From NCBI GenBank assembly GCA_016462625.1, contig JAEMSV010000070.1, positions 1-19,773 of the forward strand: 19,773 bases of DNA, in the 5' to 3' direction. Source of the stretch: Solirubrobacteraceae bacterium (GTDB lineage Bacteria; Actinomycetota; Thermoleophilia; Solirubrobacterales; Solirubrobacteraceae). Shown here piece by piece: positions 6,368-13,995 of the stretch (its first letter is position 1; every line of letters begins with the position of its first letter). Under the pieces are notes generated by a model. It did not search any database, was not told the origin of the DNA, and saw only the letters and a program-made list of their open reading frames with translations. A program made the translations under genes and the position numbers.

Positions 6368-8596
6368 ATGGTCGAGGAGAAGCCGACGTTCTGCCGGATC
6401 TGTGAGCCCCTCTGCGGCATGATCGCCACGGTCGAGGACGGGCAGCTCACGCAGCTGCGTCCCGACAAGGACCACCCCCTCTCGAAGGGGTTCGCGTGCC
6501 CGAAGGGCATCGCGTTCGCGGAGGTCCACAATGACCCGGATCGGGTGCGCCATCCGCTGAAGAAGACGGCCGACGGCCGCTTCGAGCAGGTCAGCTGGGA
6601 CGACGCGATGAGCGACATCATCGGCCGTCTGCGCAAGGTCCATGACGACTACGGCGCGCACGGAGTCGGCTGGTACTTCGGCAACCCCGGTGCGTTCAGC
6701 TACTCGCACTCGCTGACGGTGCCGGTCTTCATGCGGAGCCTCGGGTCGCCGCACCTCTTCACCGCCGGCTCGCAGGACGTCAACAACCGCTTCGTCGCCA
6801 GCGAGCTGCTGTACGGCAACCCGACCACCTCGCCGGTGCCCGATCTCACCCGCACGCAGTTCGCCGTGATTATGGGCGCGAACCCGCTGGTCTCCCACGG
6901 CAGTGTCCTGACCGCGCCGCGGATCAAGGAGGAGCTCCACGGGATCGTCGAGCGCGGCGGCCGCGTCCTCGTCATCGACCCGCGGCGGACCGAGACCGCG
7001 AAGGCGTTCGAGTGGCTGCCCGTCCAGCCCGACGGCGACGCCTTCATGCTGCTGAGCCTGCTGCACGTCCTCTTCGAAGAAGGGCTGGCCGACGAGCGCG
7101 CGCTGCACGATCAGGCACGGGGGGCCGACGAGCTGCGCGCGCTCGCCCAGCCGTTCACCCCCGAGAGCACGGAGGCGCAGAGCGGCGTCTCCCCCCACGA
7201 CCTCCGCGCACTCGCACGCGACCTCGCGACGACCGAGCGCGCCGCGATCTATGGCCGCGTCGGGACCAGCGTCGGCCGAGCCGGCACGCTCACGACCATG
7301 CTCATGGACGCCGTGAACCTCGTCGCGGGGAACCTCGACCGCGAGGGCGGCTCGATGTTCGGCACGTTCGGCATCCCGTTCGAGCGCCTCGGCATGCAGC
7401 TTCTGGCGAAGGGTTCGATGAGCCAGGGCTCGCGCCGCACGCGCATCGGCGACTTCCCGATGGTGCTCGGCTCCGAGCCGGCCACGATGATGGCCAAGGA
7501 GATCCTCACGCCCGGCAAGGGCCAGATCCGCGCGCTGTTCGTCAGCGCCGGCAACCCGGTGCTGTCCTGCCCGAACGGAGACGAGCTGGAGGGCGCGCTC
7601 GAGGAGCTCGACCTGATGGTCGGCATCGACCTCTACGTCAACGAGACCAACGCGCACGCCGACTACATCCTCCCGGCGACGACGATGTACGAGCGCGAGG
7701 ACTTCCCGATCCCGTTCCAGTCCCTGCACCTCACCCCGTTCCGCCAGGCGACGGAGGCCGTCGTCGCGCCGGCCGGCGAGGCCCGCCAGGAGTACGAGAT
7801 CGTCGACGAGCTCATGCGGGGCATGTGGCGCCGCTCACCCGCGCTCACCGCCCGCGAGCTGACCCGCCGTGCGCTGCAGCCGCTCGGCATCAACCCGTTC
7901 GACCCGCGCCGGATCATCGACAGCGTCATCCGCGTGAGCGAAGGCGGCGACCTCTTCGGCCTGCGCCGTGGTGGCCTCTCGCTCAAGAAGCTGCTGCGCG
8001 ACCACCCGCACGGGAAGGTCATCGCGCCGCACCTCCGCGCGGGTGTCCTGCGGGACATCGTGCTGTTCGGAGACCGCAAGGTCCACCTCGACGCGCCCGA
8101 GCTGGCCGAGGAGGTCCGCCGGATCCAGGCCAAGCCCGCCGACCCGGCGTTCCCGCTGCGCCTGATCGGCATGCGCGAGCTGCGCTCGGAGAACTCGTGG
8201 ATGCACAACTCCCCGCTGCTCGGCCGTGGCGGGCGCACCCACACCGCGCGCCTGCATCCGGCCGACGCCGCGGCGATCGGCGTGGAGGCGGGCGACCGCA
8301 TCCGGCTCGTCTCGCCCCACGGGGAAATCGAGATCGCGGTGTCGATCACCGAGGACCTCAAGGAGGGGGTCGTCGCCGTCCCGCACGGCTGGGGCCACAA
8401 GGGCCGCGGCAACTGGCAGCGTTCGAACAAGCTCGGCGGCGACGGCGGCGTCAACGTGAACCTGCTGATGTCGACCGATCCGGCCGACGTCGAGCCGCTC
8501 GCCGGGATGGCGCATCTCACGGGCGTCCCCGTTCGCGCGGAGGCGCTCACCGCACCCGCCGACGCGGCGGAGCAGGTCACCGTGGGCGCCGCCTGA
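6368..8596 (+). CDS. Molybdopterin oxidoreductase (DMSO reductase superfamily, FdhA-like)
   Basis: A 742-aa catalytic subunit binding a bis-molybdopterin guanine dinucleotide cofactor and one iron-sulfur cluster. The N-terminal 4Fe-4S site is C9-x2-C12-x3-C16-x27-C44, inside FCRICEPLCGM and FACPKG. Further family marks are SWDDAMSDI near residue 76, MGANPLVSHGS, VIDPRRTETA, VSAGNPVLSCPNG and the ADYILPATTMYE segment. From about residue 612 (FPLRLIGMRELRSENSWMHN) to the end is the molybdopterin-dinucleotide-binding domain, with HPADAAAIGVEAGDRIRL and VPHGWGH. There is no Tat signal, so it should be cytoplasmic. Only one cysteine (C401) lies outside the cluster and none is in the region expected to ligate the metal (GSQDVNNRF, about 134-142), so it is not a classical Cys or Sec formate dehydrogenase. 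The reaction is unknown. A small gene follows after 20 bp, probably in the same operon; no electron-transfer subunit is adjacent. Confidence 0.93.
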   Translation: MVEEKPTFCRICEPLCGMIATVEDGQLTQLRPDKDHPLSKGFACPKGIAFAEVHNDPDRVRHPLKKTADGRFEQVSWDDAMSDIIGRLRKVHDDYGAHGVGWYFGNPGAFSYSHSLTVPVFMRSLGSPHLFTAGSQDVNNRFVASELLYGNPTTSPVPDLTRTQFAVIMGANPLVSHGSVLTAPRIKEELHGIVERGGRVLVIDPRRTETAKAFEWLPVQPDGDAFMLLSLLHVLFEEGLADERALHDQARGADELRALAQPFTPESTEAQSGVSPHDLRALARDLATTERAAIYGRVGTSVGRAGTLTTMLMDAVNLVAGNLDREGGSMFGTFGIPFERLGMQLLAKGSMSQGSRRTRIGDFPMVLGSEPATMMAKEILTPGKGQIRALFVSAGNPVLSCPNGDELEGALEELDLMVGIDLYVNETNAHADYILPATTMYEREDFPIPFQSLHLTPFRQATEAVVAPAGEARQEYEIVDELMRGMWRRSPALTARELTRRALQPLGINPFDPRRIIDSVIRVSEGGDLFGLRRGGLSLKKLLRDHPHGKVIAPHLRAGVLRDIVLFGDRKVHLDAPELAEEVRRIQAKPADPAFPLRLIGMRELRSENSWMHNSPLLGRGGRTHTARLHPADAAAIGVEAGDRIRLVSPHGEIEIAVSITEDLKEGVVAVPHGWGHKGRGNWQRSNKLGGDGGVNVNLLMSTDPADVEPLAGMAHLTGVPVRAEALTAPADAAEQVTVGAA

Positions 8597-8616
8597 GAAG
8601 CGGTCACACTGGGGGC

Positions 8617-8910
8617 ATGCCCCAGATCGCACGCATCGACGTCGGTGACTCCCAGTTCCACGACCGGCTCTGGAAGCTCCTGACCGACACCGGGATCGAG
8701 CCCGAGGAGTTCGAGGACCTCGAGTACTTCTCGCTGATCCCGTTCTTCGTCATCGCCGGCGCGTCCGTGGAGACCCAGGTGGAGGCCCACGGCGACCACT
8801 TCCACTTCAGGGGCGTGACGCTGCACGTCCCCGAGGAGCTCGAGGAGATGTTCTTCGCCGTGCTCCCCCAGATGCTGGGCCAGGTCGACGGCGACGAGCC
8901 GATCGAGTAG
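8617..8910 (+). CDS. Small hypothetical protein, 97 aa, downstream of the molybdoenzyme
   Basis: No family recognised. The ATG at 8617 lies 20 bp after the molybdoenzyme stop with a G-rich run (GGGGG) just before it, so it is likely co-transcribed. The protein is acidic, with a core of hydrophobic strands (FSLIPFFVIAGA, residues 38-49) and a histidine-rich stretch EAHGDHFHFRGVTLH (H58, H61, H63, H70) that could bind metal. The C-terminus is helical (PEELEEMFFAVLPQMLGQV). It has no cysteines and no signal peptide. The location suggests an accessory factor or partner of the molybdoenzyme, which is inference from position only. Two hairpins follow directly. Confidence 0.78.
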   Translation: MPQIARIDVGDSQFHDRLWKLLTDTGIEPEEFEDLEYFSLIPFFVIAGASVETQVEAHGDHFHFRGVTLHVPEELEEMFFAVLPQMLGQVDGDEPIE

Positions 8911-8960
8911 GGAGCGCACCGCGGCCCGGATCCCCAGACCGGATCCGGACCGCGCGCTCC
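8911..8960. terminator. Large inverted repeat, probable convergent terminator
   Basis: GGAGCGC (8911-8917) pairs with GCGCTCC (8954-8960), and inside it CCGGATCC (8926-8933) pairs with GGATCCGG (8941-8948) around a 7-nt loop. It starts right after the stop of the 97-aa gene and precedes the end of the convergent acyl-CoA dehydrogenase gene. There is no T-run on either side, so it would be a GC-rich, non-classical terminator. Confidence 0.55.
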
Positions 8961-8963
8961 AGG

Positions 8964-8983
8964 GGGCCTCTGACTAGAGGCCC
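8964..8983. terminator. Hairpin spanning the acyl-CoA dehydrogenase stop codon
   Basis: GGGCCTCT (8964-8971) and AGAGGCCC (8976-8983) form a perfect 8-bp stem with the loop GACT. The dehydrogenase stop codon (8974-8976 on the minus strand) falls in the loop and the first stem base. Together with the larger repeat just to the left it probably insulates the two convergent units. No T-run follows. Confidence 0.45.
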
Positions 8984-10137
8984 ATGGTCTTGCCGATGAG
9001 CTCCTTCATGATCTCGTTGGTGCCCGCGTAGATGCGGCCGACCCGGGCGTCGACCCAGGCCTGGCCCACCGCGTACTCCTTGGTGTAGCCGTAGCCACCG
9101 TGGAGCTGGAGGCACTCGTCCGTGACCTTGCAGAGCAGATCAGTCGTGTAGTACTTCGCCATCGCGGCCTCTTCGACCGTGCACGTGCCGGCGACGTAGC
9201 GCTCGATGCACCGGTCGACGAAGGCCCGCGTGATGGTGATCTCCGTCTTCATCTCGGCCATCTTGAAGCGCGAGTTCTGGAACGTCCCGATCGGACGGCC
9301 GAACGCGGTGCGCTCCTTGACGTACTCGAGCGTCTGCTCGAGCACCTTCTCGGCGCCGGCCATCGAGGTGACGGCGAGCGTCAGGCGCTCCGGGACCAGG
9401 CGGGCGACGAGCTGGTAGAAGCCCGAGCCCTCCTCGCCGAGGAGGTTCTCCGCCGGGACGATGCAGTCGTTGAAGAACAGCTCGGCGGTGTCCGAGGCGT
9501 GCTGACCGAGCTTCTCGATCGAGCTGCCGCGCTCGAAGCCCTCGAACTCGCGCTCGACGATGAACAGCGAGAGGCCGCCGTGCTTCTCGTCGCTCGTGCG
9601 CGCGGCGACGATGACGTAGTCGGCGTTGATGCCGTTCGTGATGAACGTCTTGGCGCCGTTGAGGACGTAGTGGTCGCCGTTGAGGACCGCGCGCGACTGA
9701 ATGCCGGCGAGGTCGGAGCCCGTGCCCGGCTCGGTCATCGCGACGGCCGTGATCTTCTCGCCCGAGGCGATGCCCGGCAGCCAGCGCGACTTCTGCTCGT
9801 CGTTGGCCGAGTTCATGAAGTACGGGACGCAGATGTCCGAGTGCAGCATCGGGCCGCCGAATGCCGCGCCGACGCCGGAGGTCGCGGACTCCTCGTTGAG
9901 GACGACCGAGAAGCGCCAGTCATCGACGCCCACGCCGCCGTACTCCTCCGGGATCTCCATCGCCAGGAAGCCATGCTCGGCCGCCTTGGTGAAGAGCTCC
10001 CGCGGGACGATGTGGTTCTCCTCCCACTGCTTGTAGTGCGGGACGACCTCGGCCTGGATGAACCGGCGGAAGCTCTCGCGGTAGTCGTCGTGCTCTGACT
10101 CGAAGAGGGTGCGCCCGGAGGCGGCAGCGGTGGCCAT
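8974..10137 (-). CDS. Acyl-CoA dehydrogenase, long-chain/isovaleryl-type
   Basis: A 387-aa FAD enzyme that oxidises an acyl-CoA to the 2,3-enoyl-CoA and passes electrons to an electron-transfer flavoprotein. All three family parts are present: a helical N-terminal domain (about 10-125), a beta domain with signature AMTEPGTGSDLAG (about 133-145), and a helical C-terminal domain with QLHGGYGYTKEYAVGQAWVD (about 344-363). The medium-chain catalytic Glu position (IYEGT) is Ala here (IYAGT, A371), while E250 in LVPERLTLA matches the catalytic Glu of long-chain and isovaleryl-CoA dehydrogenases. That points to a long- or branched-chain substrate. I chose ATG 10137 because the longer frame runs across the divergent promoter region. 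GGGAAACGAG lies 7-16 nt upstream as a weak ribosome site. The divergent TetR gene is probably its regulator. Confidence 0.95.
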   Translation of the reverse strand: MATAAASGRTLFESEHDDYRESFRRFIQAEVVPHYKQWEENHIVPRELFTKAAEHGFLAMEIPEEYGGVGVDDWRFSVVLNEESATSGVGAAFGGPMLHSDICVPYFMNSANDEQKSRWLPGIASGEKITAVAMTEPGTGSDLAGIQSRAVLNGDHYVLNGAKTFITNGINADYVIVAARTSDEKHGGLSLFIVEREFEGFERGSSIEKLGQHASDTAELFFNDCIVPAENLLGEEGSGFYQLVARLVPERLTLAVTSMAGAEKVLEQTLEYVKERTAFGRPIGTFQNSRFKMAEMKTEITITRAFVDRCIERYVAGTCTVEEAAMAKYYTTDLLCKVTDECLQLHGGYGYTKEYAVGQAWVDARVGRIYAGTNEIMKELIGKTMGL

Positions 10138-10181
10138 GCGGTGTCTCGTTTCCCTGAAGGTCTGGGGCTCTGCGGCCGCTG

Positions 10182-10227
10182 ATGTTACATACCGAACGCT
10201 TGCTTTGTGAAATCCTCGGACTAGGAT
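10182..10227. promoter_or_regulatory. Overlapping divergent promoters with operator-like dyad
   Basis: For the TetR gene (+), TTGCTT (10200-10205), a 16-bp spacer and TAGGAT (10222-10227) form a good promoter 10 nt before the ATG. For the dehydrogenase (-), TTCACA (10211-10206), an 18-bp spacer and TAACAT (10187-10182) form another. An imperfect dyad centred between 10198 and 10199 (10185-10212; 8 of 14 positions symmetric) overlaps both promoters and is the natural candidate for TetR binding. It would give autoregulation plus control of the dehydrogenase, as is common for divergent TetR pairs. Confidence 0.5.
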
Positions 10228-10237
10228 CAGCCGCCCG

Positions 10238-10858
10238 ATGTCGACCGCCAGCCCCAAGCCCACGCGCCGGACCCAGGAAGAGCGCACGGCCGAGACGCGG
10301 GGCAAGCTGCTCGACGCGACGCTGCAGAGCCTCCTCGAGGCGGGCTACGCGGCCACGACGACCCGGCGCGTCGCCGAGCTGGCCGGGGTCTCCCAGGGCG
10401 CGCAGACCCACCACTTCCCGCGGCGGGTCGACCTCGTCGTCGCCGCCGTCGAGCGCCTGACCGAGCAGCGGTCGTCGGCGCTCGCGGATCTCGTCGACGC
10501 GCTCCCCACAGACCAGCCCGCGCGCACGCGCGGCGTCCTCGACCTCATCTGGCGCGACTTCTCCAGCCCGATCTTCACGGTGTTCGTGAAGCTCTGGGTG
10601 GCGGCCGCCGAGGACCCGGAGCTCTACGAGCGACTGGTCCCGCTCGAGCGCCGGCTGGCGCGGCAGGTCGCCGGCACCATCCCGGACCTCGTCCGCGAGG
10701 ACGCGCGGCCAGCGGACCTCAACGCCCGGGTGACCGTCGTCCTCTCCACCCTGCGCGGCCTGGCGCTCTCCGGGGCGTTCGAGCCCACGGCGCGCGATCC
10801 TCGTGACCCCTGGGCCGACGTGCGCCCGGTGCTCGAGCGCGTCCTGCTCAGCGACTGA
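10238..10858 (+). CDS. TetR-family transcriptional regulator
   Basis: A 206-aa TetR-type repressor. The N-terminal domain (about residues 17-65) has the expected helices: RGKLLDATLQSLLEAGYAAT, then the helix-turn-helix TTRRVAELAGVSQGAQTHHF ending in the family-typical HHF (often YYHF), then a connecting helix. The C-terminal domain (about 75-206) is all helical and would bind an effector, likely an acyl-CoA or fatty acid given the neighbour, though that is inference. The start at 10238 fits a predicted promoter with a very short leader and a start-to-start distance of about 100 bp from the divergent dehydrogenase. Its 3' end overlaps the convergent DUF1801 gene by 11 bp. Confidence 0.93.
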   Translation: MSTASPKPTRRTQEERTAETRGKLLDATLQSLLEAGYAATTTRRVAELAGVSQGAQTHHFPRRVDLVVAAVERLTEQRSSALADLVDALPTDQPARTRGVLDLIWRDFSSPIFTVFVKLWVAAAEDPELYERLVPLERRLARQVAGTIPDLVREDARPADLNARVTVVLSTLRGLALSGAFEPTARDPRDPWADVRPVLERVLLSD

Positions 10859-11201
10859 GGTTCTCGGCCACGCGCGCCCGGACGATCGCGCGCACGATGT
10901 CCTCGGGGATCGGGTGGTCGAGGACGAACTGGATCGTCCCCTTCGACGTCTTGAAGTCCTGCAACTCCGCGGCGTGCGCGTCGATGGCGGACGAGCTCAT
11001 CGGGAAGAAGCTGCAGTGGCGCTGGAACGCCGCGTAGCCCACCAGCGACCCATGGAGCTTGAAGGCCGGCATCCCGTAGCTGATCGCCTCGGTCGCGTCG
11101 GGCGCCTCCTCGCGGATGATCGCCCGCAGCGCCTCGAGTGCCGCGCGCACCGCGGGGTCGAGACCGGCGAGATACGCGTCGACGTCGGAGGCTCCGCTCA
11201 T
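10848..11201 (-). CDS. DUF1801 family protein (YdhG-like)
   Basis: A 117-aa DUF1801 protein, a small alpha/beta fold related to frataxin-like YdhG and of uncertain biochemical role. Visible family marks are EAISYGMPAFKLHGSLVGYA in the first half, the aromatic patch around RHCSFFP, and FKTSKGTIQFVLDHPIPED, followed by a terminal helix with repeated Val-Arg (IVRAIVRARVAE). I start it at ATG 11201, where family members usually begin, rather than at 11231, which would run back into the patatin gene. With 11201 the gap to the patatin stop is 5 bp, so the two genes look like an operon with patatin first. No strong ribosome site is visible, consistent with translational coupling. It overlaps the convergent TetR gene by 11 bp. 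Confidence 0.88.
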   Translation of the reverse strand: MSGASDVDAYLAGLDPAVRAALEALRAIIREEAPDATEAISYGMPAFKLHGSLVGYAAFQRHCSFFPMSSSAIDAHAAELQDFKTSKGTIQFVLDHPIPEDIVRAIVRARVAENLSR

Positions 11202-11206
11202 GGACG

Positions 11207-12496
11207 TCAGCGTCGCCGAAGAGACCGCCACTCGTCAATCGCGGCCTCTTCGCGCATGACCTCCGCGCCGGAGTCGTCGAAGTCGAGGTCGTGCGCGGCG
11301 TCCGAGCACCAGAACCGCGGATGGCGGTCGAGCCAGCGCTGCGCGTCTGCCTTGCCGATCTCGATGAGCGCAGCGGCGAAGTCCGGATCGAACAGGACGA
11401 AGCTCAAGAGCTCGCCGCGGCGCCCGCCGTCGACGATCCGGGCGAGCAGCGGGAAGTCTGGATCGCGCAGCGCCCGCAGGCCGCTGTACTTGTCCTGCAG
11501 CACCTTCTCGGCCGCATCGGCGAGCGTCGTGCGCTTCTCGGGCGCGACGAGCGCGTAGGAGATCTTGCGGTACGACGGGCGCCCGCGTGCGGCCCGGTAC
11601 GCACGCGCCGAGCTGGAGACCCCGCCGATGCTATCGGCGAAGAACGAGTTGATCGCGGCGAGCTGGTGGATGTCGTCGGCGATCTGATCGACCATCAGCC
11701 CGTCGAGGACGTTCGCCAGGACGTCGGTCATCCGCGGGCGACGCGACAGCTCATCCTCGGGCGGGGTGGCGAATGGCTTGAAGCCGATGACGATGACGCG
11801 CTCGGCGCCGAGCGCGAGCGCCGGTGCGAGGGGCGTGTTCAGGCGGGTCGCGCCGTCGATGTAGTGTCCGGCCGCCTTCGCGGGCCGGGTGACCTCGACC
11901 GGCGGGAACAGGAGCGGCATCGCGGCCGAGGCGCGCACGTGCTGGCCCGAGAGCGTGACCTTCTGGAAGCGGATGCCGTCGGTGCTCTTGTTGCGGGGCG
12001 CGGGGCCGACCGTCTCGACGAACGCCGTCGGGCGCCCCGTCGACAGCGACGTCGCGATCACGCACACCGCGTCGAGCACCCCGCTGCGGATGTTGCGGTG
12101 CAGCGCCATCCAGTCGATCCACTTCTCGAGGCTCTGCGCGAGCGGGCGCGGGTCCAGCAGCGACGCGAGCCGCACGCCCGGGACGCCCAGCGCCTCGGCG
12201 ACCCCGCGGGCCGCCGAGATCGCGAGCCCCGGGCCGAGCACCGGGCTGATCACGTCGGTCTTGCGCAGGCTTCGCCAGTGGTCGAGCGCGTGCTCGGCCA
12301 TCTCGTCGGCCGAGCGGTGCGCGACGGACGCGGCGGCCGCGGCGTTGATCGCGCCGACGCTGGTCCCGCAGATGACCGACACCTGCTCGCCGCGCGCCTC
12401 GAGCGCGGGAAGGAGGACCGAGAGCGCGCCCGCCTCGTAGGCACCGCGTGCCCCGCCTCCGGGGAGCACGAGTGCGACCTTGGGCTTGGGCGCCAT
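11207..12496 (-). CDS. Patatin-like phospholipase
   Basis: A patatin-fold acyl hydrolase (phospholipase A2-like) of 429 aa from ATG 12496. The three family blocks are present: oxyanion-hole GGGARGAYEAG at about residues 13-23, the nucleophile elbow CGTSVGAINAA with S46, and YIDGATRLNTPL with the catalytic D214, forming the Ser-Asp dyad. The DG motif is followed by Ala rather than the more usual Gly or Val, within family variation. The C-terminal 180 residues hold family-variable helical sequence (HQLAAINSFFADS and onward). There is no signal peptide or membrane span. In-frame ATGs at 12517, 12526 and 12556 are alternatives; the last abuts a hairpin (12557-12578) that would block ribosome access. 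The DUF1801 gene follows after 5 bp. The substrate is likely a membrane or storage lipid, unproven. Confidence 0.92.
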   Translation of the reverse strand: MAPKPKVALVLPGGGARGAYEAGALSVLLPALEARGEQVSVICGTSVGAINAAAAASVAHRSADEMAEHALDHWRSLRKTDVISPVLGPGLAISAARGVAEALGVPGVRLASLLDPRPLAQSLEKWIDWMALHRNIRSGVLDAVCVIATSLSTGRPTAFVETVGPAPRNKSTDGIRFQKVTLSGQHVRASAAMPLLFPPVEVTRPAKAAGHYIDGATRLNTPLAPALALGAERVIVIGFKPFATPPEDELSRRPRMTDVLANVLDGLMVDQIADDIHQLAAINSFFADSIGGVSSSARAYRAARGRPSYRKISYALVAPEKRTTLADAAEKVLQDKYSGLRALRDPDFPLLARIVDGGRRGELLSFVLFDPDFAAALIEIGKADAQRWLDRHPRFWCSDAAHDLDFDDSGAEVMREEAAIDEWRSLRRR

Positions 12497-12556
12497 GCCG
12501 TTGCGTTCGACCGCCATGCGGTGAGCCATTCTCGCGCGCGTGGCCCGTGAAGCCAT

Positions 12557-12578
12557 GTCCGGGCGGTCCAGCCCGGAC
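12557..12578. repeat. Perfect 8-bp inverted repeat between M20 and patatin genes
   Basis: GTCCGGGC (12557-12564) and GCCCGGAC (12571-12578) flank a 6-nt loop. It lies in the 143-bp space between the M20 stop and the patatin start. It could be a weak terminator for the M20 transcript, an attenuating hairpin, or an operator for patatin. There is no T-run after it on the minus strand. Confidence 0.5.
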
Positions 12579-12639
12579 GGTGGGGTTTCGACACAACGTC
12601 GAGCCGGAATCGACCGGCCGCACGCAAGCGCTCAGCGGG

Positions 12640-13995
12640 TCAAGCGGCGTAGCGACCGAGGAAGTCCGCGAGCGCGGCGGTCGCGTTCTCGAACTCGCTC
12701 AGGAGCACCCGCTCGTTCGGCCCGTGGATGTTCGCGTAGCCGTCCGTGGTGCCGACCAGCAGCGCCTCGGCGTCCGGCAGCGCCTCGGCGAGCGCGCTGA
12801 CGATCGGGATCGACCCGCCGCTCCCGGCGAGCACGACGTCGGCGCCCCATGCGTCGGCCCACGCCCCGCGCGCGGCCGTGTACGCCGGGCCGTCGCTCGG
12901 GGCGAAGAACCCGTTGCCCGTCATGCCGGTCGCCACCTCGAGCTCGATGCCGAACGGGCGCACGGCGCGCAGGTGCTCCATCACCGCCGCCTGCGCCTCC
13001 TTCGCGTCCTGCTCGGGATGGACGCGCACGTTGAGCAGGGCACGCGCGTACGGGGAGACCGCGTTGACCGCAGCGTCGACCGGCGGGACGTCGATCCCGA
13101 TGACCGTGATCGCCGGCCCCGACCACACGCGCGAGCCGAGTCCGCCGGTGCCGATCAGCGGCACGCCGTCGAGCACCGTGCCGAGATCGCGGAACTCCTC
13201 CTCGGGCTGGTCGGTCCCCGGCCACTCGTTCCGGCGCAGGCCCGCGACCGCGACGTCGCCGCGCTCGTCGTGAAGGGTCGCGATGGCGTGCAGGATCGCG
13301 AGCAGCGCATCGGGCGCCGCGCCGCCGTACTGACCGCTGTGCTTGGCCGACTCGAGCGTGCGCACCTCGATCGAGACGTTGCCCGTCCCGCGCAAGCCGG
13401 TCGTCAGCGTCGGCACGCCCGGCGCGATGCTGCCCGTGTCGCCGATGACGACGACGTCGGCGCCGAATCGCTCAGGGTCGGTCGCCGGGTAGCTGGTGAG
13501 CGCGCCGCTGCCGACCTCCTCGTGGCCCTCGATGCACAGCTTCACGCCGACGGGCGGGCGCCCGCCCCACGCCCGCAGCGCGCCGACGTGCATGAGGATG
13601 TTCGACTTCGTGTCCGCCGCGCCCCGTCCATAGAGCGCGCCATCGCGCTCGGTCGGCTCGAAGGGCGGCGAGTCCCAGAGCGACTCATCGCCGGGCGAGA
13701 CCACGTCGTAGTGGCTGTAGAGCAGGACGGTCGGCGCGCCGGGCGGCGCCGGGATGTGCCCGGTGACCACGGGCGCGGTGTCCGGCAGGTCGAGCCGGCC
13801 GACCTCGACACCCGCGCCGGCGAACAGCTTCGTCGTGAACTCGAAGGCCTCCAGTAGCGGCCCGTCGATCACGCCGGGGACGGAGACGGAGGGGATGCGC
13901 ACGAGCGCCTCGAGGTCGCGACGCAGCTCGGGCATCAGCGAACGTGCGGCCGCAGCAGCGGCGGAACCGTCGGAGGGCGGCGGAAGCTCAGTCAC
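12640..13995 (-). CDS. M20-family metallopeptidase (dipeptidase-like)
   Basis: A 451-aa di-zinc M20 amidohydrolase, closest in style to the dipeptidase (CNDP-like) branch, cytoplasmic. Metal and catalytic residues are visible in order: H95 and D97 in YSHYDVV, bridging D128 in [10 protein letters not shown], general-base E159 and E160 in [10 protein letters not shown]186 in GDTGS, and H424 in IHGPNE. The lid/dimerisation domain carries [13 protein letters not shown] (H219), typical of this branch. The usual DDKG after GRG is replaced by ADTKS, so the residue next to the bridging Asp differs, but the Asp itself is kept. The start is a GTG at 13995; TAAGCT lies 6 nt upstream, a leaderless arrangement. 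The patatin gene follows 143 bp downstream. The natural substrate (dipeptide or N-acyl amino acid) cannot be decided. Confidence 0.94.
   Translation of the reverse strand: MTELPPPSDGSAAAAAARSLMPELRRDLEALVRIPSVSVPGVIDGPLLEAFEFTTKLFAGAGVEVGRLDLPDTAPVVTGHIPAPPGAPTVLLYSHYDVVSPGDESLWDSPPFEPTERDGALYGRGAADTKSNILMHVGALRAWGGRPPVGVKLCIEGHEEVGSGALTSYPATDPERFGADVVVIGDTGSIAPGVPTLTTGLRGTGNVSIEVRTLESAKHSGQYGGAAPDALLAILHAIATLHDERGDVAVAGLRRNEWPGTDQPEEEFRDLGTVLDGVPLIGTGGLGSRVWSGPAITVIGIDVPPVDAAVNAVSPYARALLNVRVHPEQDAKEAQAAVMEHLRAVRPFGIELEVATGMTGNGFFAPSDGPAYTAARGAWADAWGADVVLAGSGGSIPIVSALAEALPDAEALLVGTTDGYANIHGPNERVLLSEFENATAALADFLGRYAA

Noticed and set aside
10138..10305. N-terminal extension of the acyl-CoA dehydrogenase
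   Set aside because: It would cross the promoter region and the start of the TetR gene. The family normally begins close to the ATG at 10137.
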